A DNA stretch of 64,000 bases from positions 1,984,001 to 2,048,000 of the forward strand of contig JAQQWL010000004.1 in assembly GCA_038363925.1 (NCBI GenBank), given 5' to 3'. Within the stretch, counting starts at the first letter, position 1; the number at the start of each line of letters is the position of its first letter. Positions 1-10,290 of the stretch are shown one piece after another. The translations under genes and the position numbers were made by a program. Source of the stretch: Apiospora phragmitis. Taxonomy: Eukaryota; Ascomycota; Sordariomycetes; Amphisphaeriales; Apiosporaceae. The notes under the pieces were generated by a model, which searched no databases, was not told where the DNA came from, and worked only from the letters and a program-made list of their open reading frames with translations.

Positions 1-539
1 GCCACCAAGTCCTGTGTAGGCCAACCCGTTTCATTTCTCTCAAAAGCACCCCGACGTGGAACGTAGTGGGCAAAGGGCAACATTGCGTTTCGGCCCGGAA
101 GCACGAACCAACAATCGGTTGTGCTGCTGGCTTGCTGAACAAAGGGGCCGATGAGAAACGACGCGAGCAAGACGACGATGGCTGCGAGTGCTGCAACATC
201 TCTAAGTATAACGGTAGAAAGGAGGGATATTGCGCCGAGGGTGCCACGACTACCGGCATCGAACTGCTGCAAATGGGATAGAGGGCGCTGGCGTTCTTCC
301 GTGTACCACTCCCATTTTCTCTGGGAGATGATCTGGGAGGCGAGGATGACCAATGTAGCGCGAAGGATAGTCGAGAGGACGGCAAGGAGGGCGTTGAAGC
401 TGAGGTTATAGCCCCAGTCTGGAACCGGCATGTTGTTGTTCAGCTCAAGTAAGGCTGCGATAGCGGTGAAAAGACCAAAGGCAAGGATGACAAAGAGGAT
501 TTCCCATATCCAGACGCGAAAGATGTGGTAACGTTGCAT
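1..539 (-). CDS. DUF3176 family membrane protein, N-terminal part (runs off window)
   Basis: An uninterrupted reading frame starts at the ATG at 539 and leaves the window at base 1, giving about 179 residues of the amino end. It begins MQRYHIFRVWIWEILFVILA and continues with a second hydrophobic stretch, then the signature LSHLQQFDAGSRGTLG, then a third hydrophobic stretch ending FLIGPFVQQ. This order (WEIL helix, PDWGYNLSFNALLAVLST, Q-FD-SRG, PFVQQ) matches the fungal DUF3176 family, which are large integral membrane proteins of unknown function. The rest of the protein lies to the left of the window. No intron is needed in the visible part. The function is not known for any well-studied member, so none is assigned. 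Confidence 0.8.
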   Translation of the reverse strand, partial: MQRYHIFRVWIWEILFVILAFGLFTAIAALLELNNNMPVPDWGYNLSFNALLAVLSTILRATLVILASQIISQRKWEWYTEERQRPLSHLQQFDAGSRGTLGAISLLSTVILRDVAALAAIVVLLASFLIGPFVQQASSTTDCWFVLPGRNAMLPFAHYVPRRGAFERNETGWPTQDLV

Positions 540-1659
540 CTTGAAGTGCTGTATCGTGATGATATAAGCGTCAAGTATCGGTTCCTGTCTTTGCTAGATC
601 TACAGTCCAAGTAAACCAACAAGTCCTTGAGATAGACGCTCGACTACTTAGATTTAAGCTTTCGTAACAAGATGAATAGCCGTAGTAGAGACGCACGAAA
701 GACTTTAAAGAGAGCTCTTATAGGTAATAAACAATATGCAACAGTTCAGGCACACGGCTGTATACCAGCCGCAAGGTGGTTCTGGGTAAGCCTAATGACT
801 TCATAGGTAGGATGGTGACTAAACGTATAAGGCTCTGGGCCTACGGACGAATATGAACTCACTGCTCCTGTTCGGAGCCAGAATGCAGGACAAACAAGAT
901 GTTGTAGAACACGAGAGAGGATAGGGTGACTCGTCCATGCCGTGGTTCTTAGTCCGATAGGTGTGTGTGGTGGCACGACAGCCTTATTTATAGTATTGAA
1001 ACGGCTACATAGCCCGCCCCTGATAGGGGGTCACCTCCACCTGTTGACGTAGCAAGACTGAAAAAAAGAAAGGAAAAAGAAACAGGTTTGAGTTTGCAGT
1101 CAACCATTCAATGCCAGCCACTCAACGTGGTTCTCGGAACTGCACCGTCTGGCGCTGCTTTGCCTGACACGTTTTCACAGGTCACAAGGCTGGTTTACTT
1201 GCTTCACCGCACCAGACAGTATGCCGCGACGCTCCCTCTACTGTTTCAATCGCTATCAAGTGACGCCACATACAGTGAGCAAGACGGCCACAAAGCCAGA
1301 CAATCACAGGAGGCAGAGGAAGAAGGAACCGCCGACTTGGTGTTCAGGCTGTTCATAACCTAGAAGGCGCTCACATTATTAAACCATCTTGTCTATAATA
1401 CACATGATGTACATCTGATTTGACATATTGTACACGGCTCCTCCCAACGCCAAAGGAGGGAAATCATGAGTCCCCCCCAGATACAATGTCGTCGTCGTCG
1501 CCCCTAGGCCAGCCTCGCAAAAGGCAACCAACATCGATAGTGTATGTTCATGTAGTCTCGTGATCTTTCAAATATACCACCGCACCACGTCACACATCTA
1601 TTTTATCCATTGACTCATTCATTGGTCGTCTGGTGAATAAAAGTAAGTGAAGATTTGAA
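540..1659. other. Intergenic region
   Basis: About 1.1 kb between the DUF3176 start and the 3' end of the MPP alpha gene. The short open frames here have no recognisable composition or motif. It should contain the DUF3176 promoter and the MPP alpha 3' UTR. I see no RNA gene or repeat. Confidence 0.5.
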
Positions 1660-3421
1660 TCACCTCCTACCGAGGCCCCATCTATAGATTCTCTCCTGCA
1701 TCTCTTCCCACGTCATCCTCTTGGCAGAGGTCGTGGTGGGGTCATAAGCTTCCTGCAGAACGACGGTCGGAGAGCCACTACCCTTGCCGGCGTTTACGGT
1801 GACGCCGCCGAGAACTTCGCTAGCGACGCGGCAGAGGTCTTCCACCGTCAAGCTTTCGATCTTGTGGCACATATCCTGCACGGGGATCTTGCGGCCGTGG
1901 ACCTGAACTTGCCTGCCCAGATCCTCGAGTTCCACCATGCGGCTCTCCAGGTTCATCAGGAGACTCGACCGCAGCTGGTTTTTGGCGCGCATCACCTCCG
2001 TATGGCCCAGCGCCTGGAAGCCGGTGTCGAGGGTCAGTCCGCGCAGCTGCTGGCACATGACGTCGAGCATCGCCTGCGTCTTGCCCGGAAGACATAGGGA
2101 CTGAAATGCCAAAGAGGCCAGAGTCGGTGTAAGAGTGGTTGAAGGCCTGGCATTGCTCGACCCAGCCGTACTGGTTGAGGACGCCGGTGTAAAGCCTCGA
2201 GTACATACCTTTTCCGGGCCCACCGGCCGAGAAAGAACCGCCGCCGCCAAGGAGTGTGTTCAAGGTGGCCAGGGCATAGATGTCGTCAGAGGCAATGGGC
2301 AGGCCTTCGAAAGCGAGGTGAAGGGACGTCAAATTGGGCTGCATCGGGTTTTGGGAAACCGGTGAATTCGGGAGAGACACGAACCCGCCCGTGTAGTGTG
2401 CAGGAGCCCTCAATGCCTCTTGTGTTGGGAGTAATGGGGTATTGCCTGTCGGGTCATTCCAAAGAGGCACTACCGCTGAAGACCATGACGACGTAGAAGA
2501 GCTCGTACTGCTCGCTGAACCCCCTGACTCTAGAGAAGTCTCCGACCCGCTCCGTGATAGGGGCGGTCGCTTTTCCATTTCACCAAAGAACTGGGTGGCC
2601 AGTGAAACGGCCTCCTGATGCGGTACGCCAGCGAAAGCGACTACGGTCCTCTCCGGGCGGTAGAACGCTTCTCTGTAAGATCTGACAACCTCTTTGTTGA
2701 TTTCAGGCAACCGTTCCGCGGGGCATAAAAGCGGGTTGCCCAGAGTGTTGTCCTTGAAGGCTGCCAGGTGAACCAGTTCGGGAATGATGAGCTCGGGTTT
2801 CTTCCAAATCTCCTCGATTTCGTACTGGGCGGTGGCCAGCTCCTCCTCCATCTCCTTGTCGGTGATGCGCGGATGCCTTATCGTGTCTGCTAGAAGTTCG
2901 GTCGCTAGTGGTACGGCCGAGTTGAAGGTCGCCGCCTGGTACATCATCGACTCGCGCGACGAGACACACTGAATATTTCCTCCCAGAGACTCGACGGCTT
3001 CTTGCATGTCTTCGACGCTCCTTTTCGTTGTCGATTTGAAGGCGAGGCGATCCACCAGGTGACTGACTCCGCTCAGGTAGCCATTCTCGAATCGCGAACC
3101 AGCCTCGATGTAGACACCGACACCCGAGAAGGAGCCAGGCAGGGCCTCAGATGCTACTCGCACACCATTCGGCAAGGTCGTTATCTGATCTAATTCCGTG
3201 GTTTCCTGCGTTTGTAAAGTCAGTATGCCGGGTAAGTTGTCTCTGCGCAGGCGCAGTGCGTATGCGCTCGTTGCGTTGCGTACCTTTGGCGGGGGCACTG
3301 AGACGGATGCCAGTGCCCTAAACTGTGATCGCGCCGTCCATGATTGAGATGCTCTGCTGACTGAAGCAAGCGAAGAGGAGAGGCCTCTTCTGAGCGATCT
3401 AGAACCATGCGCCCGAAACAT
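1660..3421 (-). CDS. MAS2: Mitochondrial processing peptidase alpha subunit (frame broken once)
   Basis: Non-catalytic subunit of the matrix heterodimer that removes presequences from imported precursors. The start at 3421 opens a basic, Ser-rich presequence, followed by an M16-type domain. The zinc site is degenerate, SHLVDR at residues 120-125 instead of HxxEH, which is diagnostic of the alpha subunit. The glycine-rich substrate loop is at about residues 391-404 (GGGGSFSAGGPGKG). A Ser-rich insertion lies near residues 290-315. The C-terminal part (LCLPGKTQAMLDVMCQQL to IYRWGLGRR) lies in the next frame, so one extra base is present between 2091 and 2101, next to a CCC run. With that base ignored the protein is about 586 residues, normal for the family. 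No intron is needed. Because the gene is essential in yeast, the break is more likely a sequence error than a real mutation. It is head-to-head with the NADH dehydrogenase gene. Confidence 0.93.
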
Positions 3422-4228
3422 CTTGGCTGTTGGCTGCAGGGTAGGTGTGGGCTGGCGGTGATGCTAATCGACAGAAAATGACGAGGCGAGGCTCAGTTAA
3501 GCTCAATTGATTGACAGCTCCGCCAGTCGTTGGTTCCATGGCACAAAAAATGGTATCGGGCTTATCGGTAACGCCGACAGCCCCGAACCGCCGAACTCAA
3601 AAGGTTCAGGCCGGCTCGACATATTGCTTCTCGCCCGCCAGCGCCATGGAAATTTTTTAAATTTGCTTCTGAATATTGGGCCTCTATCACGAAGACGTGT
3701 ACGAAACAGCGAATACTATGGAGGATGCTACCAGTCTCAATTGTCCAATGCCTTTGGAGATTGCCAGGTTTCTGTGCAAAATAAATTGCCGTGGTGGGGG
3801 CTGTCGCGGACTCAAGGAACCAAAAACCGGGTACTCTAGGAGAAAGCAATGGATGTTACTCGGAGCCGGACCAAGCTTGCAAGATAACGTTTGAACGGAA
3901 GGATTGTTCTGATCACAGAACGCCACGGCTAATACCAGAGAAGCCTGCATTTCCCAGCTAGCCACCTGTATTTTGGTCATCTAACTGCCGGGCTAGCTAA
4001 TGAACAGTAAAGAGAGAGTTCCACAAAATCTTCCCGCCCCTCTAGTTATCGTGTCAATACCTTCTTGCCTCACCAATCAGTCATCCATCAGTTTGACATC
4101 ATCATCCCGTGACTTCCGAGACTCGGGGTTCAGATATCCCAAGTATACATATCCCTAGTATACACAATGGCCGACCTGCGAAGTTCCTCCTATGATTTCT
4201 CATCCTGTTTACATTTCTTGGTGTAGCA
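3422..4228. promoter_or_regulatory. Divergent intergenic region between two mitochondrial genes
   Basis: About 0.8 kb separating the start codons of the MPP alpha gene (minus) and the type II NADH dehydrogenase gene (plus). Both promoters must lie here. The open frames inside are short, mutually overlapping and unconvincing. No specific binding site can be named with confidence. Confidence 0.55.
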
Positions 4229-5885
4229 ATGTTGACAACCACGAGCTGCCGGGCCGCCTCGTTGGGGCGGGCTCTCCCTAGCCACTCGTCACCCTTACTG
4301 AATCCACTTGCGGCTAAGCTGAGCACGCAATGCTCAGGTATAGTTGTGCGTCGAGCAAGCACAGTGACAGAGAGCGGAACGACAAGTAAGTCCTCATGAC
4401 ATCGTGGAATACCGTATTGCCTAGAAACTGCTCTAACCAACTACCATAGACAAAAAAGAGAGAGTGGTCGTTCTCGGCAGCGGATGGGCCGGCTATGGCT
4501 TTGCACGAACTCTGGACCCGAGTAAATTTGAAAGGGTCATGATTAGCCCCCGATCTTACTTCGTGTTCACGCCCTTGCTAGCCAGCACCGCAGTGGGAAC
4601 CCTTGAGTTCCGCGCCACCCTCGAATCTGTGAGGAGGCTCGGTCTGGACCACTTCCACCAGGGATGGGCCGACGACATCGACTTCAACCGCAAAGTCATC
4701 CGTGTCGAGGCAAATGTGTCTGATGACATGCGCTCGAAAGTGAACCAGGCGTTAAGTAAGAATAAGTCGCCGGAATTGCCCATCAAAAAAGGCCCCATTT
4801 TTGAAGTCCCCTACGACAAGTTGGTCATCGCTTGCGGCTCCTACAGCCAGACATTCGGCATCGAGGGCGTGAGGGAGCACGCATACTTCCTTCGCGACGT
4901 GGGCGATGCGCGCCGGATCCGGCTGAAGGTTCTTCAGCTCTTCGAGAAAGCGGCACTGCCCACGACTTCCGACGAGGAGCGCAGGAAGCTGCTGCATTTC
5001 GCCATCGTCGGTGGCGGGCCGACCGGAATCGAGTTCGCAGCAGAACTGCACGACTTGATCCGAGATGACCTGTTGAAGCTCTATCCGGGATTCCAGGAGT
5101 TCATCGAAATTACTGTCTACGACGTGGCCCCGAAGGTCCTGCCCATGTTCGATCAGACGCTGGCGACTTATGCCATGAACCATTTCAAGAGAGAGGGTAT
5201 TCGAGTCAAGACAGAGCATCACCTGACCCGGATACGGCCTGACGAGGAGACTGAAGGTTGCATGAAGTTGAAGATTAAAGAGTACGGGGATGAGGAAGTC
5301 AACGCCGGAATTGTCGTCTGGTCGACCGGGTTGATGCAAAACCCGCTCATCGAAAAGCTGACTGGGAAGGCTATCGATTGCCCGCCCATAGCTAAAGCCG
5401 AAGAACTGAGCGGCCAGACGATCAGGCTGCAGAAGAACCCGAAGACGGGCTCCATACTGACTGACCGCCATTTGCGCGTTAACGTGGTCCCCAAAGACGC
5501 ACCGCCGGAGAATGGCAACACATATCCCAATCCCGGTGCCATGTCTGATGTGTATGCCATAGGCGACTGTGCGGCTTTCCCCGACCAAGCGCTGCCGGCC
5601 ACCGCCCAGGTCGCCAACCAGAAGGCCGCATACTTGGCCAAGGCGTTCAACAAAGGGAACGTGGGCGAGAAGGAATTCAAATTCAAGAACTTGGGAACGA
5701 TGGCTTATCTCGGCAACTGGAAGGCCATTCACCAGAGCAGTGCGGACGAAATGAAAGGCTGGACCGCCTGGGTGCTCTGGCGCACTGCCTACTTGACCAA
5801 GAGCATGAGCGTCCGCAACAAGATCATGGTGCCGATCTACTGGTGTATTACCTGGCTGTTCGGAAGACACACCTCGAGATTCTAG
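4229..5885 (+). CDS. Mitochondrial type II (alternative) NADH dehydrogenase
   Basis: Rotenone-insensitive, single-subunit flavoprotein that passes electrons from NADH to ubiquinone without pumping protons. Exon 1 is 4229-4385 and encodes a basic, Ser/Thr-rich presequence starting MLTTTSCRAASLGRALPS. A 64-nt intron (GTAAGT to TAG, 4386-4449) follows, and exon 2 is 4450-5885, giving 530 residues. The FAD-binding dinucleotide motif VVVLGSGWAGYG starts near residue 58 and the NADH-binding motif AIVGGGPTGIEFAAEL near residue 236. AIGDCAAFPDQALPATAQVA is the usual C-terminal FAD contact, and the last residues (WCITWLFGRHTSRF) form the membrane-anchoring tail. A GTG at 4464 opens the same frame but is only an internal codon. 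Whether it faces the matrix or the intermembrane space (NDI1 or NDE type) cannot be decided here. No frame break is seen. Confidence 0.93.
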
Positions 5886-5938
5886 ATTATGCATTCCGTA
5901 AAAATTGACTAAGTACTTTCCTGTAGCGAAATGGCGTA

Positions 5939-6012
5939 TAGGGATAGAGATAGATATAGATATAGAGAATTAGCGTATAGATAGAGATAGAGCAGGATAC
6001 CTAGATAGAGAG
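5939..6012. repeat. Short purine-rich GATA/GATAGA repeat
   Basis: An imperfect tandem array of GATAGA and TATAGA units lies about 50 bases after the stop codon of the NADH dehydrogenase gene, probably in its 3' UTR. It is simple-sequence DNA. I see no gene between here and 6249. Confidence 0.7.
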
Positions 6013-6249
6013 CAATCGATTATGCAGTCCACTTTGATCTGGGACACCTTTACGCAACTTCGGTCTTGCTCGCCACGCGACTGAAGATCCATGGAGAGGC
6101 AAGTATCCCAATCGGCATAGTAACGTCATCATAGTGCCATTATTGGCACCGATCAAGAAGATCAGTCCTCCGTGTACAAATCCCATTCCCTCGTCCCTCC
6201 CTGCACCAACTTCCGGACTAGAAAGCCCTCTCGAACATGGGCAGTGTCC

Positions 6250-6729
6250 CTACGAGCAGGTAATCTGTACGAATTTGACTTCGTCAGAGAGCTCGACACC
6301 ATTGTCGTCCTTGCCCTTGTCGGCAGTTACCTTCTTGACCTCCTTACCTCCGCAGTTGGGGTCGTCGCCGTCTTCCTTGAAGCTGAGCGTGCACGTGAAA
6401 GGCATGCCGACGTTGACCTTCATGTCGGCGCAGACTCCGCCTACGAGGTCGTTGATTTTTTTTTTGGTAAACACCTCCTTTCCGATGGGAATTCGTTGGG
6501 AACCCCTCCGCATTGTTCGCCCTCCTTCCCCGCTGTTGTATAGTGTCGAAGGAGTTTGAACCCAGCTACAAATGGTTATGTGAAAACCAACGAAGTAAGA
6601 CAAACCAGATGACAACCTGCGACCCGATGGTCTAAACATCATTTATCCACCTTGGATAGCGAAGGCACTTACAGTAATCGTGGGGAAGTGGTACTGATGG
6701 GAGGAGAGCAAGAGGCAAGCGGCTACCAT
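6250..6729 (-). CDS. Possible small secreted Cys-containing protein (model uncertain)
   Basis: The 3' part, starting around INDLVGGVCADMKVNVGMPF and ending VKFVQITCS before a stop at 6250, looks coding. It is acidic/Lys-rich with regularly spaced cysteines. Immediately upstream the coding-like frame is different (GEQCGGVPNEFPSERRCLP), and the switch falls exactly on a run of ten A/T bases at 6456-6465, so a homopolymer length error is likely. Further upstream a short hydrophobic start (MVAACLLLSS, ATG at 6729) is followed by a GTAAGT donor, with a TGTAG acceptor near 6550, although the reading phase across this intron is not clean. Size and cysteine spacing resemble small secreted proteins of fungi, but I do not recognise a family and the first exon is a guess. 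Confidence 0.4.
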
Positions 6730-7299
6730 CTTCCGGTCTTTGCTGTGCCGCGAAGCGAGTGTATCCTGTCTTATTACTTCGCGAAGCTGTGCCTTAGGAT
6801 AAGGATGAGACGAAGAAACATGTATGTTACTTAACAACAACCTCGAGACAGTAATGGTCTGCCTGCCCAGCCAGCCAATGCAAGCCAGCATATGCACCCG
6901 GGGCAAAGGGTCCCTAATAAAGTACACTGCGTATGTTCACGTCTCCGTCGAACCACTGCTGCCTGCCGGGAGCCTGGGTGCAGGCAGGCGGAGAAGTCGG
7001 ATAACTCGCTGGGTTCCGATTGGCAGGTCCGTATTTTGGTTGTTTATCATCTGTCTGTTGGCTCGTAATACGCCTCTGACCACAACTGCCGCTATTTCTC
7101 ACAGGGGAACGAGCCATACTCAAGGCTCTAGAACCTTCGCCTACAACGTCGCGAACGAGATTCTGCCAACGAATTTAACATCGAATCTGAAACAATTACA
7201 GCTGAGGACATGACACAGAAAGGAGGTCGAATACCCTCTGGTACTTGCTCATCACACTCTCCCCTACATGTATTATATTCGTGTTTGACCTGACCACGA
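6730..7299. other. Intergenic region
   Basis: About 0.57 kb with only short overlapping open frames on both strands. I see no supported gene, RNA or repeat. Confidence 0.4.
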
Positions 7300-7735
7300 C
7301 AGGCGTCGATGCCAATAGGTACGCTGAATCTCCACATCCAGCATCTACCCACGATGACGAAAAGGACGGAAGTGGAGGACACGCTGCCGCAACTGAAAGC
7401 AGTGTCAAACCTCAGGGTTCTAAAGGTACTTGCCAAGAGACTGTACCTATTCTACCTCCTGTTAACACACATGGCTAAGGATACAAAGCAGTGCCCGAGG
7501 ACGCAACGCGCTCCGACACCTTGGCACCGTCCCAGGGCCAGGACGTCAAGAATCGCGATGGCGAACAATGGGAGGTCTTACCCAGACCAGAAGAGACAGG
7601 TACGTCTGAAGGGGGTGAGGGGGTATGGAAAGTCACTTCGATTTCACAGTCGGCGGGGGGAGATGGAAATACACCATCTTCAGCTGGGACGTGAAGTTAG
7701 GCCGCCGGAGCGCGTGAGGAGAGAGAACGGCAAAA
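7300..7735 (+). CDS. Weak possible spliced ORF, unknown
   Basis: A hydrophilic stretch (NRYAESPHPASTHDDEKDGS and onward) and a second one (VPEDATRSDTLAPSQGQDV) share a frame. They are separated by what could be an intron of about 65 nt (GTACTTG at about 7425 to AAAG at about 7490). Further on, MESHFDFTVGGG followed by RWKYTIFSWDVKLGRRSA and a stop lies in another frame and reads like the end of a folded domain. No start codon, signal or family can be assigned, and the segments could be decayed coding sequence. It is listed because its composition differs from the surrounding non-coding DNA. Confidence 0.22.
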
Positions 7736-8024
7736 TTCGGTTTCCGGGACGTTCGACGACGAAGGCGGGCGTATCAATCTTGTGCAGTCATGGCCGCCAC
7801 TCGCTTAGAATAATTTCGTAGATCAGAATATCGCAACTGAGATGCACTCTTCCTCTACCTCCTTAATCACTTATATGGAGAGTCTAGGTTGATATTAATA
7901 AATACATTTACCTACCTCCTATTATTCGACCCCGTACATACCGGACCCACAAACCCCTTAAAATACCACCACCTCTGCTCATATCTCCGTCTTTCTTCTT
8001 TCCCCCAAGCATTATTACTATCTT
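7736..8024. other. Intergenic region
   Basis: A short AT-richer spacer before the 3' end of the sulfatase pseudogene. Nothing is recognised in it. Confidence 0.4.
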
Positions 8025-10290
8025 TTAACTGCCACAATCGACATCCTGCCGCAGCGGACCCAGCTGCTTCGGCGTGAGCTCCTTGGCCTGCTCGAGTATC
8101 TCCTCGATGGTCGCGTTCCTCTGCCCAGGGCCGCCCTAGTTCACCTTATTGGGTGCGGCCCGGCACTTGGTGACCTGGGGGCTTTCGTACATAGTTGTCC
8201 GTCGGCGCGCGGTGCCGCCTCCCGAGCTCGTGGGGGCCCCAGAACGGCGCCTCGTTCGGCTCGAACTGGTACGGCAGGCACGCGTCGAAGTGCACCTGCG
8301 GCACCGTCTTGTTGAAGAAGTCGTCGTATTTCTCCTGCGTCGCGTCTTCGAGGCATCGGATCGTGAGAGAGGCGTTTTCGGGGACTATGGCTCCCTGGCG
8401 GTCTTGCTCGGGTTGGAGGATTCGCCACGGGTTGTGGCAGGATGCTGCGGCGCACGACTTGGTCGGTCGCCGTGTCGTACAGCTCCGTCTCCCCGGTGCA
8501 CCTATTGACCCTCGGTATTAATCCTGTCATTCCGGAAGGAAAGAATGAGTGGAAAACATGTGTGTTTCGGGGAAAATATGGATATATACGAGCAACTCTG
8601 CAGTTATCACGTATTCATCCATGCCAAGACACCAAGACAGGGAGGATTGAACACTTCGAACTCGCTTACCATCTTGAGTATAAGTAGTTATGGCCATTTC
8701 CACCTACAACCCGCAACGTCTTGTACGTATTGCTCTTGTTCTGGGCCGAACCCCGGGGGGCCTCTACCTCCCCTCGCCCCAGAACTCGACGTTGATCACA
8801 TCGGTTGCGACTGCGGTCGCGTCGGCTGGGCAAGTTTTCGCTGACGATCGCTGCGGGCCGTGCCAGTCACCCAGCAGACTGCGACCGTGGAGATAGTCCG
8901 GGCGGTTGGCGGGCGCAACACCCGCGATATCGAGGAACGTGGGCGCTAGGTCGACGTGCGCCCCCGGCAGGTCCGACCTGGCACCCGCAGGCACCTGGGG
9001 ACCCCGGACGAGGAGGGCAGGTTGGTGTCCTCGCGATAGGGGAGCGATGTCCCCGTCGGTACGCAGTGGTTGCCGATGTGGTAGCCGTTGTCGGTTGTGT
9101 AGATGACGTAGGTGTTGTCAAGAATGTTATTGGCCGCGAGGCGCTCCACGACGTCGGCCACCATGTCGTCGACACCCTGCGTCTGGATCCGCAGCCGGTA
9201 GTGCTAGTTAGCCCGCGCCGCCTTGGTCGCATTCAGGTGCTTGAGCCATGCGGGCTTGCCCTGCTGCTGTTCATCACTGGGGGTTCCAATTGGCGCCTCG
9301 CGGCGCTCCCAGATTGGGGAACAGGTCTTGGTGGCGCGTCAGGGGCACCGGGAAGTGACCGCCGCCGAGCTCGTTGTGCGGGGCCGTCGGGGCTATTGTC
9401 AGATGGAAGGGCTTGTCCTGTTTCGCGAGGTAGTCGATCCGGGCATTTCTATATAACCTACTGGTCAGCAAAGGCCGAGCAGCGTGCGATCACGAAAAAT
9501 GCCGTGCTCCTCACTTTTTCTAGTTCGTTACTCACACTTTGGCACGCAAAACGTCACTTTGGTGTTAGCCATGGTATGCCAGTGGGGACTTGCCATCCGC
9601 AGACATGACAACGTTGTTGAAGCCGTCCATACACGGTTTGAGCTTTGCACTTATTTCAGCAGAGTGTACTTCATGATCTCGAGGGAGACGAAACCAACCA
9701 GAGTATCAATGTGAGTCAAATCTTTAGGTTTGTTCTCCCAGTTTGCAACATTGTGGCTATTCAAAAACTCCCCCAAGTCTTACGCAAGGTTAGTCTGGAG
9801 GACGGAGCTGTGGGCAAAGAGGGTAAAAAAGGGGATATACACTCGGCGTTGTAGCCAGCCTTTACTAACCAACGGGGGAGATAATCATCATTCTCTTTTG
9901 AGATGAGCCATTTGTCGTAATTACCCCTATGTAGACTAACCGTCAGATACCGCACTCAAGGGAGGCACCTGACTGATTCAGGTAAGGGGAGATCTACCCC
10001 AGGGGATGAACGTCGGTGATGTTGGTGTTATGAGCAGCCTGTCCTCGGAGCAGATATGCTCTGCTTGGGCAACACTTGGCCACCGTCGCGTAGTGCCGAG
10101 TGAACGTGGTGCCCTTCTCGGTGATTTCCTTTTGGACAGTCGGCATGTACTCCAGGCTGTTCAGGTGCAAGTCTTGGTCGTCTGTGAAGGTCATCACCAC
10201 ATTGGGTTTCTTTGCGGCCGCGCTGCTGCTCTTGGCTACGGCGTGGCCTCCCAATAGCGCCAGTGCCGCAGCAATAGATGTAGACAACAT
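8025..10290 (-). pseudogene. Decayed arylsulfatase-family gene
   Basis: The start at 10290 encodes a signal peptide (MLSTSIAAALALLGGHAVA), then PNVVMTFTDDQD (metal-binding Asp pair) and the sulfatase signature CCPSR, whose first-position Cys would become formylglycine. Later family segments follow in order: GNYDKWLISKENDDYLPRW, APTAPHNELGGGHFPVPL, YVIYTTDNGYHIGNH, HVDLAPTFLDIAGV and a C-terminal part ending LTPKQLGPLRQDVDCGS before TAA at 8025. These pieces lie in different frames, with breaks near 9280 and 9020 and further shifts after 8500. In-frame stops occur where the alignment continues: TAA after YHG, TAG before HYRLRIQT, and TAG after NKVN. Introns can explain some of the early frame changes but not the stops. 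An intact relative would be an extracellular or lysosome-like sulfate ester hydrolase. This copy should not give a full-length enzyme unless several positions are sequence errors. Confidence 0.8.

Noticed and set aside
4752..5894. 380-codon minus-strand ORF opposite the NADH dehydrogenase gene
   Set aside because: It is the reverse frame of a strongly conserved coding exon and has no recognisable motif.
8805..9608. 267-codon plus-strand ORF across the sulfatase region
   Set aside because: The minus strand carries recognisable sulfatase segments here; the plus frame has none.
8025..10290. Repeat-induced point mutation as the cause of sulfatase decay
   Set aside because: Only one of the visible stops is naturally explained by a CpA to TpA change, the region is not AT-rich, and no second copy is present in the window.
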